From Hymenolepis diminuta (taxonomy: Eukaryota > Platyhelminthes > Cestoda > Cyclophyllidea > Hymenolepididae), in NCBI GenBank assembly GCA_900708905.1, contig CAADRB010000011.1:3327168-3391167 (forward strand): a stretch of 64,000 nt of DNA, in the 5' to 3' direction. The position numbers were made by a program, and so were the translations under genes. Below are positions 13,601 to 28,600 of this stretch, piece after piece. Under the pieces are notes generated by a model. The model did not search any database and had not been told where the DNA came from. It saw nothing but the letters and a program-made list of their open reading frames with translations. The stretch's first letter is position 1. Each line of letters starts with the position of its first letter.

Positions 13601-16600
13601 ACTCATTTCAAAGCTCAATATGAACACGGGTTTTGAAAACATAATCTAATAATGTTTGTTTAAATATACAAAACTTCACCACGCCTGGATTTAGTGGGCA
13701 AATCACGTGATTCTACCGTGAAGTCTAGACTCAACAGAGGTTAGGACTTAAGGGTAGGATAAACGGCTAAACACATGTAGAATAAAATTCTATTGCTTAA
13801 ATTTAAATACACCATAAATCGTTAGCTTTTCTTGGTCTCAACAGATGGATTTTCAGTCTACATTAGTATTAATATCCAAATGTTCATATTTCCCTCTGTA
13901 TATCTGGAATATTGATGATAGGATTCTATGGAGAATGGGCTATAGACAGAGTTTAATAGGAATGTTAATTCTAGATTTTAGAGATTATTATCATTATTGT
14001 TGTCCATGGTAGGTGGGAAAATTTTACGTTTTATTCACGAGAAGGCATCTGAATATGGAAACAGCGAACGAATTCAAAGTTTGAAAAGGGAAGAGATCAA
14101 GAAGAAGTTGGCAACGATATCAGGGCATCACGAGTCTAACTTTACCTGAATTATGGAAGCAACTAAATGTGCGTTTTCGCACAAAAAAGGTTAGTTTACT
14201 TTGTAATGTCCAAATATTCAAATTTCATGAAAAGATTCCCAAATTCATGCTTGAGGTTATGTACACGATGCTAAGCACTTGTTGACTCGTTGATTTAGTT
14301 CCGTGGTTGGTCATGCTATCCCGACTTATTTGTATCTAATTACAACTAGTAGCGGGTAGATGAGATCAGAGCAGAATTCACTGATTTACATATAATATCT
14401 TTGAATGGGCATATTCTTCTCACTGACTGCCTCTCCCCATTTTAATTATTTATTATTATAAGATTTTTCTGCCAATAACTTATAATGAATTATTCTTAAC
14501 TGAAAAATACAGTCGGATTCAAGCAAATTCTTTCAATAACATTGATACTCAGCATCATTGTGGAGTTAAAAATGTTTTGTTTATTTATTTAGAAGCCTAC
14601 AAAACTGTCCATAGACAAGCTTTGGATCTTCCTTTTGAGATACACTAATCACAATATCATTTTATTCCGAAAACAAGCTACAATACATAAAAAATCAATC
14701 GCACCTAAAAGGATAAAATTACCCCCTTCCTATACTACCTATACTTTTAATATCGGTCAGGTTTTGTAGCAAGGGAGATGAACTATACCATAATTAGTGA
14801 GCTGTTTGATGCAAAAGAACATAGTTTCGCTTTGAACAGAGATAAACATGGCATTTGATAATCTAAGTTTTCGTTTTAATTATAGGAAGCTGGAACAAAG
14901 CACCGATTTGGTTTTCTACAGAGTCCCCTGTTCAGCAAACGTAGTACAGAGAGGAATGAAATTCCAGTGGAATCTGCGAATCATTCTCCCTCGATACATC
15001 TGTCTAAATACTATCATCCAGTTCAAGTAACAAAACAGCATCAACAACAAGATAGCATTGCATTTCATTGTCAAGTAGTCCTTGAAAAGCCACCCAATAC
15101 ATCCCACTGCCATCATAAATGTGTATCTCAGAGTTCAAGTAGTGGGTTGGGGAGTGAACACAGTGAACAGCACTCTTTAAGGTGCCATTGTTCTGTGGGC
15201 CAAACTGGAAGTCGGATGCGACGATGTCGAATGAGGACTCACAGAAACCGAACTGGGGTTCTCGGAACCCCTGAAGTTGAACAGGAAGGAATTGTTACTG
15301 TAAAGTATACCAACGGAGGACATGCAAGCAGTGGATATGAGAGTGTTCTACGAGATGACAGTGAACTCTCCTCGCAATCTTCCAGTGGCGTGTCGTACCC
15401 ATGGCCACCAGCTGGTGCAAAAGAAGCGGGATGTCAAACTACTCCAAGTGACTTCGCAGTCAGTGCGCTCGTAATGTCCCAAGTGTCTGCGACGATTCCT
15501 GAAGTCCTTACAGTGTCTTTTACAGACACTGTCACAGTTTCACAAACTGGAGACACAATGCAGGCATCAACAACTTCAAGAAGTAAGCAATTTCCTTTAC
15601 TCGACTTCATATTTCGTCCCACTAAAGTCAAACAGTAGAATGAATAAATGGGGTTAGTTTTTTTGTAGTTAAGTTAATTAAAATCGTATTCTTGAGAAAC
15701 TGTGTAATATCTCCAACCTTTTGCTCATTTGCTTGAATAATTTGGATGAGATTCGCAATAAATTAATTAAAAATATAAACAATAAAAAGGAACCGTGGAT
15801 TCACGCTTCCACCCTTATTATTGGATAATAGATCGCATGACTCATTTCCTAAAAAATGAATCAGATATTTGTCAATTATTAAACAAACTGTGTTTGTAAG
15901 TTATGCAAACGTAATTCAAAAGCATTATTTTAGAGTGCTTTTTTAAAGCAGAGCTCTTGGCGAAAATCTCAATTTCCTGTTGACGTTTTAAGAATGGTGT
16001 TATTTTTTCTCCTGAAGGAAAGGGTGGGAGTTTGCCGGTAGATACACTCAGCATCTCTCTCCAATTTTTGGCTATTTGGGGCAAAATAAAAATAAATTGG
16101 TCAAAATTAAATTAGTTGTGATCTCGATAAACCAAAAGTTTTACATGCTAAGGAGGTACCATTTTATTAGTCGTATAAGTTGTGTTTAGCATGAGTCTTC
16201 TACTGTCTTTTCAGCTCTCTTATTTAAAAATCAGATGTCATGAAGGATTCATAGTTTTAGCGGACATTCGTAATTTTTAATCTTACTCTTTATCCTAATA
16301 TTAATGCTGTTTTTGCCCAGCCCCTAACAAAAGAAATAAATGAAGTCAATTACATCTTGGGGGTGCTTCATAGCGAAAGTGGGTCTAGCTCAGAGAGCAA
16401 TCAAAGTGGTGTAGAGAAAGCCACTTAAGCTATAGCCTTTTCCAATGTTAATAACTCTACTGCCACAATGAAGGAAACAGTAGTAGAACTTATTATTTAG
16501 AGGGAACAGAAGGAGCACTCTTGTATTTTATCTAGTAAGCCAAACATTTTACTAAGTGGTGGATTAGAACTCCATCACTCTCCAGGCGCTAGGAGACGGG

Positions 16601-19600
16601 AAAGAATCAATAAACAGCTTGAAAGCTATTTGTATACAAGACGATTGAAGGAGACAGAAATATAAAAATCGATATGCGATTCAAGATAACAGTTCAAAGT
16701 AGAGATAGAATAAAGTCACTACAGATTATACGTATATTAATGGAGCCCAGACACTCATATCTAATTGATACTGTCTCGGTACGCCTTCTAAAAATCAGTT
16801 ATGGAGGTTTGAGGAACCTTATTCTATGGCATTATAGCTAACCGTTTAGAATGCAACTCTTTTCAAATTTTAGAAATGGATAAGTCGCGCTTCTTTTACA
16901 TCTTCACATGTAACTGGGCGATACATAACTAACGTATTAAGAAAATCGCAAACTGTGCTTGTGTTATTCAACAAACTTCAAAACATTTTGACAAGACTCA
17001 AGAGTGAACTGCTCAGCTCTAATTAATGTTATTTCATGAAAGCGATGACAGAATATGGGTTTCTCGTCAAATTGACTTCACCCTTACATCCATCTTTCAA
17101 AGATCTAAGTTAGAACATTTTTCCCAATTTTCTCGAGATATGCTTTAACAAAAATTAAATACAATAAGTTTAAATAAAATCGTATATATAATTTATCCTT
17201 ACTTACCACTTAATTTATCCAATTTGCAAAATGTTGTGAATAAATAGAGTAAACTCTTTCGCACATTTGTTATCCACGTTTTATTTAAAATTTATTGCAA
17301 ATTTCTTTCGATAATTTTTATAATTCCCTCGACATTCTCTTGTCATTTATGGTAAAGGCGGCTCTATCTACAGGAATAAATTTCCTTTCCACTTTTCGTA
17401 TGAATGATTGGATCGATTAACAACAGCAGCAGAAGCAACAGCGGCTTTTTTCTCCCAGACAACTAATATTATTTTCCAACCTAATGATAGACAAGATGCA
17501 ACATGATAACACTTTGTCTTTTTTTCCACTTCCCCAAACGTGACAGGTTGTTTTAGCAAACACGTATTTAGTCCCTTCATTCTTACTTTCTTCTAAGAGT
17601 GTCCGACTATTTATCTGCGCAGAATGCTCATCGGAAAGGTAAAAATTCAAGATGAAAAAATATATGTAGTGTGACTGAGAAGTAACTCGCCATCTTCAAA
17701 ATGAAATAACTTTTGTATTGACTAGTTATTTTATAAAGCAGCGAAAGACGAACAAAGCTAACGGTAAGTTTTGTATTGTATTTGACCTGTACTTACCTAT
17801 TTACCTGAAATTTTCCTAACCGCCTGCCACTTTACTTTGAAACATGTAACCTTGAGTTAATAAGGATTTTATTTCGAGGAATGTGGTGAATTAGCCCTTT
17901 AGGCTTTTCATAGATATCCTCTTTGATTCATAGTTGAAAAGCTTTGAAATCTCACAAAAAAATTTCCAAATGGGAGACTGAGGGAGTATAGGAATCTTGA
18001 AAATAGAGAAATCACATTTTTGAAATTCCATCTGTGGTTATTATGACCATATTAGCCAACAAATCGGCCTACAAAAGCCAGAGCTCGATAATAATACTCA
18101 ACTGCCTTAATTGTAGCCTTTACTCCAAAATTATGCAAGACAATGATCCTATAATTTGCATATTTAATAGGTATGCAAATTCTATGAATAATTAACAACA
18201 AATTGTTAAGTCAATTTTTCTCGGATAGAATTATTCACCTCTCGGCGAAAATGGTCTATCCGTACGTTTTAGCGTTGGACCCACCTTGAACTTTTTTCAA
18301 GGTCTTATTCCGGAGTAAAGGTCGGCCCAGTGATTGCGGGCCCCGGAGTTTCAGGATTCCGAGGAGAAGGGAGGTCATATGTGTCCAGGTGGTTCTCCGT
18401 TTAATCGGTTTTCGTTTCGAAGATAGGACGGAGACGTTTGCAATAGCGCACTCAGATTATGATGCCAACATGAGGCGTCATCCGGTACCTAAATTGTAAA
18501 GAATTAGAAGTCTCTTCTACTGTCTCCTCTCTTTCTGATATGGGAGGTCACCTTCTCACATTGTCAAATGGCTGCTCATCCAGATCATTGAGCTTAGGTC
18601 TAGGGTGTAAGAACAAGATATTTTGACCACGAAAAAGTCCTAAAATCGAATAAAAGAGAGCCAGATGATATTTCTGAACACTATAACTTTTAGCACGTCA
18701 TGATTGACGAATACTTGGTGGAGGTTGTTAATTACGATACCGATAGTGGCAGATTTAATGGGTATAACGTCAGGTCACTTTGAATATGAATCCGCCAGGA
18801 TAAGATATAAGGTTTTTTGAATAGGTCCAGCAAAAACTAAGAGCAATATGAAACCATGGAATGTTATTTTGAGAGCATATAAGATCTTGATGTTAAGGAA
18901 GTGCAGCTTCGTCTGCATTTTTTGCAACCACTTTTGGCACTATTCCATTAGGAGAGAAACAGATTTAGTTAGACTGATTTCCTCAGGTTCTCTGAATTTA
19001 TCATTCAACGATCCCGATCGTTTTAGGATGGCAAACAAGCACTGATATAACTCAAATATGGTTGCATTGATCAAGACGTTTTGGAGACTTGATCATGGTG
19101 GATGATGCATAAATTTTGGAGCAGGCAAAAGTGAAACAACCTTCTTTATGTCACTTTGGCTGCCATATTTGATTTACTTAGTGATAAAATAGACAGGATT
19201 TCGAGACTGATTGTTGCTTGGGTAGGGTAGGCTCGGATACAAGTCGTATTGGAACGACTTTAGTCATGGAAGATTCTATAGGGTGCATGAGACTCGTTAC
19301 TTTTACACACTCTCTGACTACGATTTCGTATCATCATTGGCCGCCTCAACAGGATTTGCAGTAGGAAGTGCCTTAGCAGAGACAGGTACAACGTCTACTA
19401 CAGTAGTAGTAGATGTGTTTGGAACATCAGGAGACATTGTAACCTAAATTTTTGCAGAAAGAATCTTTATTCCTGTGAATAAGCTCTCAAACATTGTAAA
19501 GAATTGAACAATCCACTGTTCGTTAAGAAACCGAAAACATTTTTTACTTTCGGCACTGCAAAATCATCAGAGAGGATGAATAGTGCTCATTGATCGCCTA

Positions 19601-22600
19601 TTGTAAGCTAACTAGCCTCCAATATAGCCACGAATCTAAACTCAATAATGACACCTAATTGCCTTAATGGTGGCCTTACTTCAGAAGTGTGCGAGACAAC
19701 GATCCTACAGTTTGCACATTTAACAAATTTTATGAATAATTAGCAGGTGATTGTTAATCCAATATTTCTTGATATATTTATTTATTTATTCTAACAAAAT
19801 TCAATTCACGGATTAATTTATATTTATTTTCCCATATCTCTTAATGGAAAATTAATGTGTGAAGCAAAATCTCAATAATTTTAAAGCGCTTTTTTCCTTT
19901 ATTTTATTTTTCGTTATTATTTTCAGTATCTCAATTATATATGCTTCTCTAAATTAAATAATGTTCACATGAACCCATTTTTAGTAAAAAGATAAACAAG
20001 CATTATTTAGTTTAGAATTATTAAAAGATAGTTGCTTCCAATACGTATTTGTTTATTTTAGCATTTCATGTGAAAATTAGTTGAACTGACCTACAAAGAT
20101 TTCTGTTCACTTTTCAAGTTGGATCGCACATTAAAGCATAAATGTAGTTCAAGTATAGCAACAGTAGCATATCCACTATTTAATCTTTTGATCGAACAAC
20201 TTATCGATTAATGGTTCATCCAAAAATAAGACGCTGAAGGTTGATATATGGGTATAAATATTCTAGTACGGGAAGGGAGAAGAGATAACATAGGAGCTTC
20301 AGGTGCATTAGATACTTTCTCCGGCTTTTAAATCTCAGGACGTGAAATATTTGAGAATGTAACTTAGATTGCAAATTCTTTAGTCGATTAGGAGACACTT
20401 TTATTGTATATCGGTTTTCAGAGTGCGAATATTTGCATTAATTTATATTCTTTTATCACAAAACAGTTCTAATTAGTTTATTACCAGAAACACCAGATAT
20501 CTTAGATAGCAATAACTTAAATTTGATTGGTTGCCGAGCTTTTAGCTGATGCAGGGTAAAAATTTTCGCTTCAATTCTTGCTATGCATTTTTACTGTACG
20601 TTTTTAAAAATTATATTAATCACATCAGTAGAATAATTTTGAATTGGTTAGAAAAAATCTTCATTTATTATCCGATGATAAAGGGTGATAATCTAGCGCT
20701 TTTACTCAAATCTAATGGACTGTGTAATGCAGTGCAGTTTCGAAAATTTCCAAAGTCCTGAGCATAGTTCGTAAGATTTTGGTGAACATAGTGTGTTCCC
20801 TAAAAATATGTATACATCGATTACAGTTCTCTCATGTTCATACCTGATAATATAGTCGTTTTATTTCTTTTTTGACTGAAGAACCAGATTGCCTATTAAT
20901 CCCTTAGCCATATTTACTTACAAGGGTTGTATTTTATACTAACGAAGGGGAGAAAGGACTTTTTCCCTTCTTACTGCTGGTCTGAAGGGATCGTTAGAAC
21001 TGGGACCGTCAATGGAAATTGGTAATAAAAGTCATAATTTACTGAGATATGGCATGATGATAGGTCGCTGGTATCAGATATTGCTTTGCTGTTTGCATGA
21101 ATACCACGTACTTATCAAGATCATTTGTCGTGACAGCTTAAAAACAGCTGAATAATGCCCACATAGCTGACCGTCACATATAGTCTCTTATAATCATTTG
21201 GTAGCAGTAAAATAAAATCCAGATTTAGTTATACGATTTAGTTAATTATACGTGACTACCTCCGTTTATCTTTCCTCAATAAGACACTCAATTTGATAGA
21301 TTGTTAGCTCTACTTCCTTTGCATTCCAAAACAGGCGTCTTTTGGGAAAAAAGGAAGATAATTTGTTAACTCAGCCGGTTGGCAAATGCCGTTTTCTCTA
21401 ATTGTGGTGCACTTTTGACTTTCACTCACTTGTGTTACAAAAATATAACCAGAGCCGTTATCTTGAAATGAGATCAGTTCCCTTTTTATTACAACTCTGA
21501 ATAAAATTCGGAGATCCAATCAGGTGTAAATTTGTAGGAATGGACTCAAACAAATGGAGGGTAGACATTAATAACTAGCTGATAGCAACTGAAAGGATGT
21601 ACGCACTAATTTTGTAAGACATAATTGGGATTGTGCGCAAATGGACAGAAGAGAATTAAAAAGCTTGTTCCACATGATTTAAAAATCAAACAAAATATTT
21701 ACTTATTGTATTCTATTAACATCTCGGGCTACTAGGCTTTACAAACTGCATACGTTTTACCATTTGATCTGGTAAAACGTATAACTTTGAGTGTAGATGA
21801 AAATTTTAATTACATAGATAATTTCTGTAAACAAGGGGAGGAAGAAAGGTGATTCTACGGTGCCTGTCATTACTCAAAGAAATTCACTATTACCTTGAAT
21901 TCTATTATCTATGATGGTAAAACGAACAAGTTCTAGTCATAATATTTAATGTTTGTCCCCTAATCGAGACTCATTTTAATTCCAATTTAAATGGTGATCT
22001 ATCTTCCAGACTGGACATTTGTCTGAACATTTTAAGATGTTGAGGTAGATAGTAATAAATAGGCATGGGCCGGTTTCCATCCCACTTAATGGTAGTAATT
22101 TCTTTTAATGCTGTCAAACCTATTGGTAAACACTCTTTAAAATGTTATTTACAATTTCTGATCACCCGCCATTAAATTTGGATTCGTAGGGTTCAAACAT
22201 ATCACTTTCCTTAACTTCGATGTGGTGTAATATTTAATGAATGACTACAATTTCACATACAATTCATTAAAGAACTAAACTGGCTCCTCAAAGTTCTCTT
22301 TTTTGAAACCTGTAGATAAGCACATTTATGTGCAGTCCTAAAATGCCAGAAATTACATAGCTATGGGACAAATTATAAAAGTTTGTGAACTAGCCTAATT
22401 GACGCTGGAAAATTTATAAGCCTGATTTTCGTTGCTGAATTAATATACATTGTGCTGACGGATATATTAATTCAGTACCTTAAATATGACAAAAGACAGG
22501 TTTTATAGTGCTTGGAGTTGAATTTACGTCATTATTTCTTACTTGGCTTAAATTAGCCACATTCTGTAGATGTCTAAGTTATTGCACTAGAAAAAGTGAG

Positions 22601-25600
22601 ATTGAAATAAATACTTCCTTTAATGTCTTTCTTTTTCAGATTCAAAATCTATTTAACATTTTATTGAGTCAAATATTTAACTTGGGGACGTTGGGCAATT
22701 CTATAAGTGCTGCTTATTTTCTAACTTCACATGTTCCTTATTATCATGTCACAACGGAGTCTTCGTCAGTTATGCTTGAATGAATTTGGGTATCATGCCA
22801 CTCCTGAATGAAATGTAGTCACATTACATAACTCCGCTGTCCACCAATTTGTATCGTTTATTTTCAATCAATTTGGACACACTCCTAACCCTAAAGGCAG
22901 AATCTTTCATCCCCTCTTCTATTGATATATTTCAAGATTTTGTCGAAAAACTCTTAAAAGCTGTTATTTTTCAGATTTATTTTGAAAGTTTTAAGAAATA
23001 TAGTTAGTAGATGAGTTAACTTTACTATGGTAGATTAAAATATTATTAAATTAAGTCATTTTAGACCATTGGCGTTGAATCGAAAAACCAAATTTAGTAT
23101 GCTTCTTTTCTTCTGACTGAAACTGTAACTAATCGAGGAAAATCCTCTTAACGGCAGCTGCATAACTGAGGCAACTGTTACATTTGTGTTGGATTTTGCA
23201 ATAAGTCATTCAGAGATGGGGAGAGGGATGAGACGAATTCGAAAATTTACTAAGTCAAATGGTTATTATGTCAAATTGTTACAATCTCCTGGCTCTTTCA
23301 CTCGGACATGAAAAAGTGTTGCTCTTTTATTTTGAAAGGGAAAATGCTCAATAAATGGAAAATTTGGAAAGTTATTGGAAAAATAAGATCCGAAAGTGTC
23401 TTTTTGATCAATTTCGCTTTTTAAATGAAAAGAAGGAATTTATAAACCGTTCAATTAAAGTAATCTGATTTTATCGTTTTTATGAACTCAAAATAGTTTC
23501 GTAAAAGCAGTAGAAGAGTGGGAATTGGCCATTCAATCATGAAAATTTCAATAACTGCTAATCGAAAGTAAATCGAAACAGACAATAATTGAAATTGTCG
23601 AAAATATGAAAGCTATATTCAGTAAATTTCTTTCAGAATCATTTCAATCAGTTTAATTTGATTGACTGGTTTGATCACTAGATATACATATATATAACAC
23701 TTAAGATACTATGATGAAGTTTAACTTTGTATTATTATTTTTCTGTATATCATGCTTCATTTATCGTCCTATCTTTATTCGGTCTTTACATGTAAAGGAG
23801 GGGTACTGGCCCAGACCCCCTTAACGTCTCAGGTTAAATATTAATTACTGAAGTCATAATGATTGTTTATATCATTACTAACCGTAAAGGCTAGGATACC
23901 CAAAACTCTATCCTAGAGCCACTTAACGATCAGCCCCACCAGCACGCTGTTAGAAGTCAGGAGACCGGCTGAATCTGTATGTTGTGCAAAGGATGGAATT
24001 GTGGTTTATGAGTTTGAATACCACAGAACGTGAATAAGTAGCCGGCCTAGATTTCATTAAATGGATGAAGTAAAATACAGACAACTGAAAGGTGTTGCTA
24101 TCAAATTGTGTCTATTCATTCTTTAATGTATAGAATTATCAATCAAAAGCTTACTCTAACATGATACGAATATTATTTCTAACGTAAGGCCAAAATCCAA
24201 GTTCAAATCGAATTATAAACTGTATTATCAATCTCAAGTATTTTAATGTGTTTCTTTTTCTTGAATTAATAAACAGTCACTTAAAAAGTAATGAATCAGT
24301 CAAGAACAAAATCTATGATAGACCCTACAATTGCGATGTACTTTCCTCGGCTACATGACTGAAATTTAACTCGTTATAATATCCATTATTAAGTTTGATA
24401 AAACTTAGAGTTCACATAATCTGTTCATTATTGGAGTGATCAAATCAGTGAAAATTTTTCAAAAGTTCATTTCTTTTTGCACTTCTGCGCTTATTTTTTC
24501 GTCAACTCGATTCGGTTGTCATTGTTTTTGCGCTCACAATACCGACTTATACTTTTTCTCTAATTTTCTCACCGATTTTATAATCAAATTTATTAATTTA
24601 CTTGGCAAGAACGCGCAATTAAAACTAGGGCTAAAATTAACGTGAAAATTTGAAATGGTTTTTATTGCGGAGATTAAGGACATGTTTTTTAGTACTTATA
24701 AGTATAAGTTTTGGGGTTTTGATTTTATAATAATAAATAGAAAATGTGAAATAAATTAAGTCTTCCTGTCATTTAGGAAAATTTATATTTGTAACCATTT
24801 CTAAATTTTATAGCATCTGGTGAACGAACCACTTCCTCCTCGGCTTCAAAACGAAGTCTTTCCGCTCCTCCTGGTTCCTTAGAAGAGTCAAGAAGTAGTA
24901 GCTTGCCGAGCGTTCGTCGAGCATCTCCACAAAGACCCCAAACTGCAATCACTAATGTTGATCCTCGTGAAATTTCAACTCCTAAACTATATCTTCATAA
25001 TCCTGAACTCTCTCGGAAGAGAAGTGATACTGCTGAGGTAAGCTGACTTAATAAAAGTTAAATTAATAAGTGCTTAAAGAAAAGTAACTTATACAAGGTT
25101 GATATTTAATATTTCATTGAATTGAAATTTTCAATTTCTATAATCCGATCGATTATGCACTGGCTTAATGAAAAATACATGCTTTAATAACCCCTCTACC
25201 GGTTTGTGCTGACATCTTTGCTCTAAACCCCATTATATTACCTGTGTCCTTCATGTGGCCAAATCAAAGGTCTAACTATTTTCAGGATTTTGAAGATGAA
25301 AGATGATATTTATTCATAATTCATAGAAACCCGCAATCAACATAGATTTACTGATGATAGTGACTTATAGTTTTAGTATGTTTCACAGATCCGTTGTAAT
25401 GTTTTATATCATTTTGAAAAATAATGTCTAAAAAGGATGTTTATGTTCCTCCTCCCTTTTTAGTGACTTCTTTTCACATCTTGTCCTAAGGTCCTATTCT
25501 GACTTTAGCTATAATTTAGCCTTCCACTTCATCTTATTTATATTATGCGCAACCTCAAACGTCTTGTAACGATCATATGGTCCTTCATCATTAAATGATT

Positions 25601-28600
25601 AGACACATGAAGGGGGGGGGGCATTTTACTGTCCAGTTATATTTAATCGCCTATACAATTGCGCGAGAGCTACCGAGTGCACGAGTTTGCTCTGTTAATT
25701 TATTTCCAATAAGCGTGCTATCATCACGTCTGGATTTCTCCAGTACTCTTAGGGATGTAAAAATATGAGTGATAAATTGTCTAATCTGTCTCTTAAACAC
25801 TTGCAATAAATCAATAAAAATTAATTTTCTAATCTCTTTGTTCTTAACAGTTAAGTTATTATTTCTTTATAACCAACATTTAAAAAGAAAAGTATATTAT
25901 TTAATAAACTAAAAGTATCCAAACATAAGGTAAGTAAAATATGGAAGAAAGAGGTGTGAACAGATACAAAGGTTAAAGTCATGACAGGCTTACTTCGTTT
26001 GAATTCCTTTTTTATCAGGTATTCGGTCTTTATTCATCTATCTAATTCATTTCAGCATGTATTCTTATTCTAATAAATAAATATCAGGGTTTAATTCGTA
26101 GATTCTTAACCGAATTTAAGTCCACGATGTTCAAAAATTGTTTGACCAGTTGATTCCACCGAATGGTAAATCACGTCATCTCGATGAGGTAGTCTTTTCT
26201 AATAAAAAATAGCAGCTGGCTGATATTAGCAAAGATTTTTATGACGAGGCTTTCCTATTCATAAATTTATGTTTCATTCATTCGCTGATCTTACCCTGTG
26301 CAAGCGGCACTTTTGATTGTAAACCCATTAATAATAAAAACAAATAATAACAATAAATATAATGCTCCTGTAATATAAGAAAACACTTTTACGAAAAGTA
26401 TGTTTAAGTTAAGCAAATATAATTGTTTTCAATTTAAATAAATATTTTTCTGTCCAAGGAATAATTTCGTTCACTGTGGCAACTCATGCTTATTAAAAAA
26501 TTTTTGAATTTAATTTGCTTACCTTAAAAAGCTGTTTTAACAGGTTTGGTCAGTTCAGTATCACTTCGAACTTTTTATATCTAAACGATTGTCTAAGGGA
26601 AAAGAAAGTGTATATATCACTTTAAAATCACTCAAAACACATATACATGGGTTTAGAGGAAACAGGACTAAAAATATTTTAAACTCCAGTGCTGTAGAGT
26701 TGAGGAAACATTTAAAGAGTAGCTAAGTTTTCGTGTCTCCTTCATTGGCTATTCCCTCCTTTTGTCTTTTGTTCATGCCGAGTTGAAGGCTAGATGCAAG
26801 TCGACAGAACTGCTTTTGCAAAACGCGCCAATTATCCTAAACCATCGATTTTCTTCCTGGATATTATCTACCTCTCTGCAGTCCGGAGCTTTTGTTCTCT
26901 CTGCAGTATGCACTTTTGAAGTAAATATGTTGGTATATTTAGGAGAATAATCAATTAATTAAAGAAAGTGGAATACTGACAGAACCATATTTGCGATGAA
27001 TGGCGGAACCTATAACGAGAGACTCTAGACTATAAGAAAACTAGATAACCTGTTGTTCTTACGGCCTATGCGAACTCCACTGCCACAAAATATTTAGGAG
27101 ACAGAAAAGTTGACGGAAATTTTGTATTAGAAGGAAACAATGGTAAGACGACATCCCTGAAACCAGAAGGCCTTTACCTATGTCCAAGTGGCAGAGCAAA
27201 GCTCAAAATACTCGCGTTTTGGGGAGGAAACCAATAAATAGTGCAAATGCCACGGTGAAAACGAGACTGAGAATGGTAAATCTCGATGCGCAAAAGCAGT
27301 TAAACTATCTAAAATAGCAGCTAGAAATAAGTAGGAAATAAAACATTGTAAAGACTATTAATTCTGTAACGCTTCGTTGCCCCTTATTAAACTACCACTA
27401 CATAGAATTAAAGTAGAAGAAGGAAAAAGACTTTAGTTTATTTATTAAGAAAATAAGTTGACTTATATAGGATCGGATATGAGATAAATGAATGTTTGCT
27501 TGGTTAGCCAATAATTGTAGTGATGGCATCTCCGCAGGTGATCTTGATTATGGGTGTCACGAGATTACCTCTCCCCCTTTTGAGATGGGCTTTCGTCTAT
27601 CGATTTGCATTATGTAGTGGTTGTACTTGGGTTGACACCGAGAATTCGGTAATCACTGGTTTCTGCGATTCCGTTCCATTTCTTGATCTTGAAGCATGCG
27701 CTCTATTTTTGATGGTGTTGCTTTTTTGTTTTCTGCCTTTGAGCTAATTTTGGATGCTTGATTAAAACAATAGGTTGATTCTTAGCTGCATGCATTTTGA
27801 ACTGGATTGTTTTTCTAAGTGACTTTGATTAGTAGCAATTCTTTTGCATAGGATTTAGCGTTTATGTTTTAGATTCTGCCGTTGGTCCACCACGTATAAC
27901 ATTTCATTTTCAATCATTCAAGTCATTAGAGTGCGCCGAATAACATAACAATTAACTTTACAACTGCAGAATCTATTTTATAACTACAAATATCAAAGAT
28001 AGCTTTGTACTCTTTAATCTGGTCCCGACCACTTGTTATGTTTCTTACTGATATTAAGGGTGACCTGTGGATAAAAGGTCTGTTTAAACTATAAACTGTT
28101 TATGAATTTCAAACGCTGAGATATTTAACTATGTACAGATGTATAATAAAAAGATACATATATAACCTAGGCTGCATTTGTGAGATCTCGAGGCATACCA
28201 TGATTACATTTGCTCAAACCTAGACAAAAAAGAATTATTTCTCAACAAAGATTTAACTATTATTATATAGTTGGAATATGTGGGGCTGATAGACCTTCTG
28301 TTTAGCCAGTAATGTACCAATGACGAGACTTCAAGCATGGGGATAGAACAACCGATTTCTCGAGAAACCGATATCACCCAGAGAATTTATGAATTTCGTT
28401 CCAGCTTCCTATAGCAGGTTAGTTCTTTTTTCTCAAAATAACCATTTGATATTCGTGACTTTTCGGTTCTGTAACTTTTTGGCATTCATCAAACTGCCTA
28501 TGATTTGTACAAATAATAGTATAATAATAATTATCATAATTCACATCTTAATAGCAGAAAGCTACATTTGACATTAACCAAAATATTACTGAAATTTCAT

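Larger units (their letters stand above)
11382..14885 (+). other. Intron (3.5 kb) with one dispersed-repeat copy and a small ORF
   Basis: Contains the purine-rich repeat at about 12940-13390 and the 47-codon frame at 14006-14149, listed separately. The 11480-11800 part is slightly GC-richer. The rest is unremarkable AT-rich sequence. Confidence 0.55.
15583..24813 (+). other. Intron (9.2 kb), the largest in the gene
   Basis: Hosts a repeat element at about 18087-19776 containing a 449-bp core (19046-19494), and a 13-bp hairpin at 21750-21782. Elsewhere AT-rich with no supported exon. Frames of 60-91 codons (for example 22508-22783) look like chance. Confidence 0.6.
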
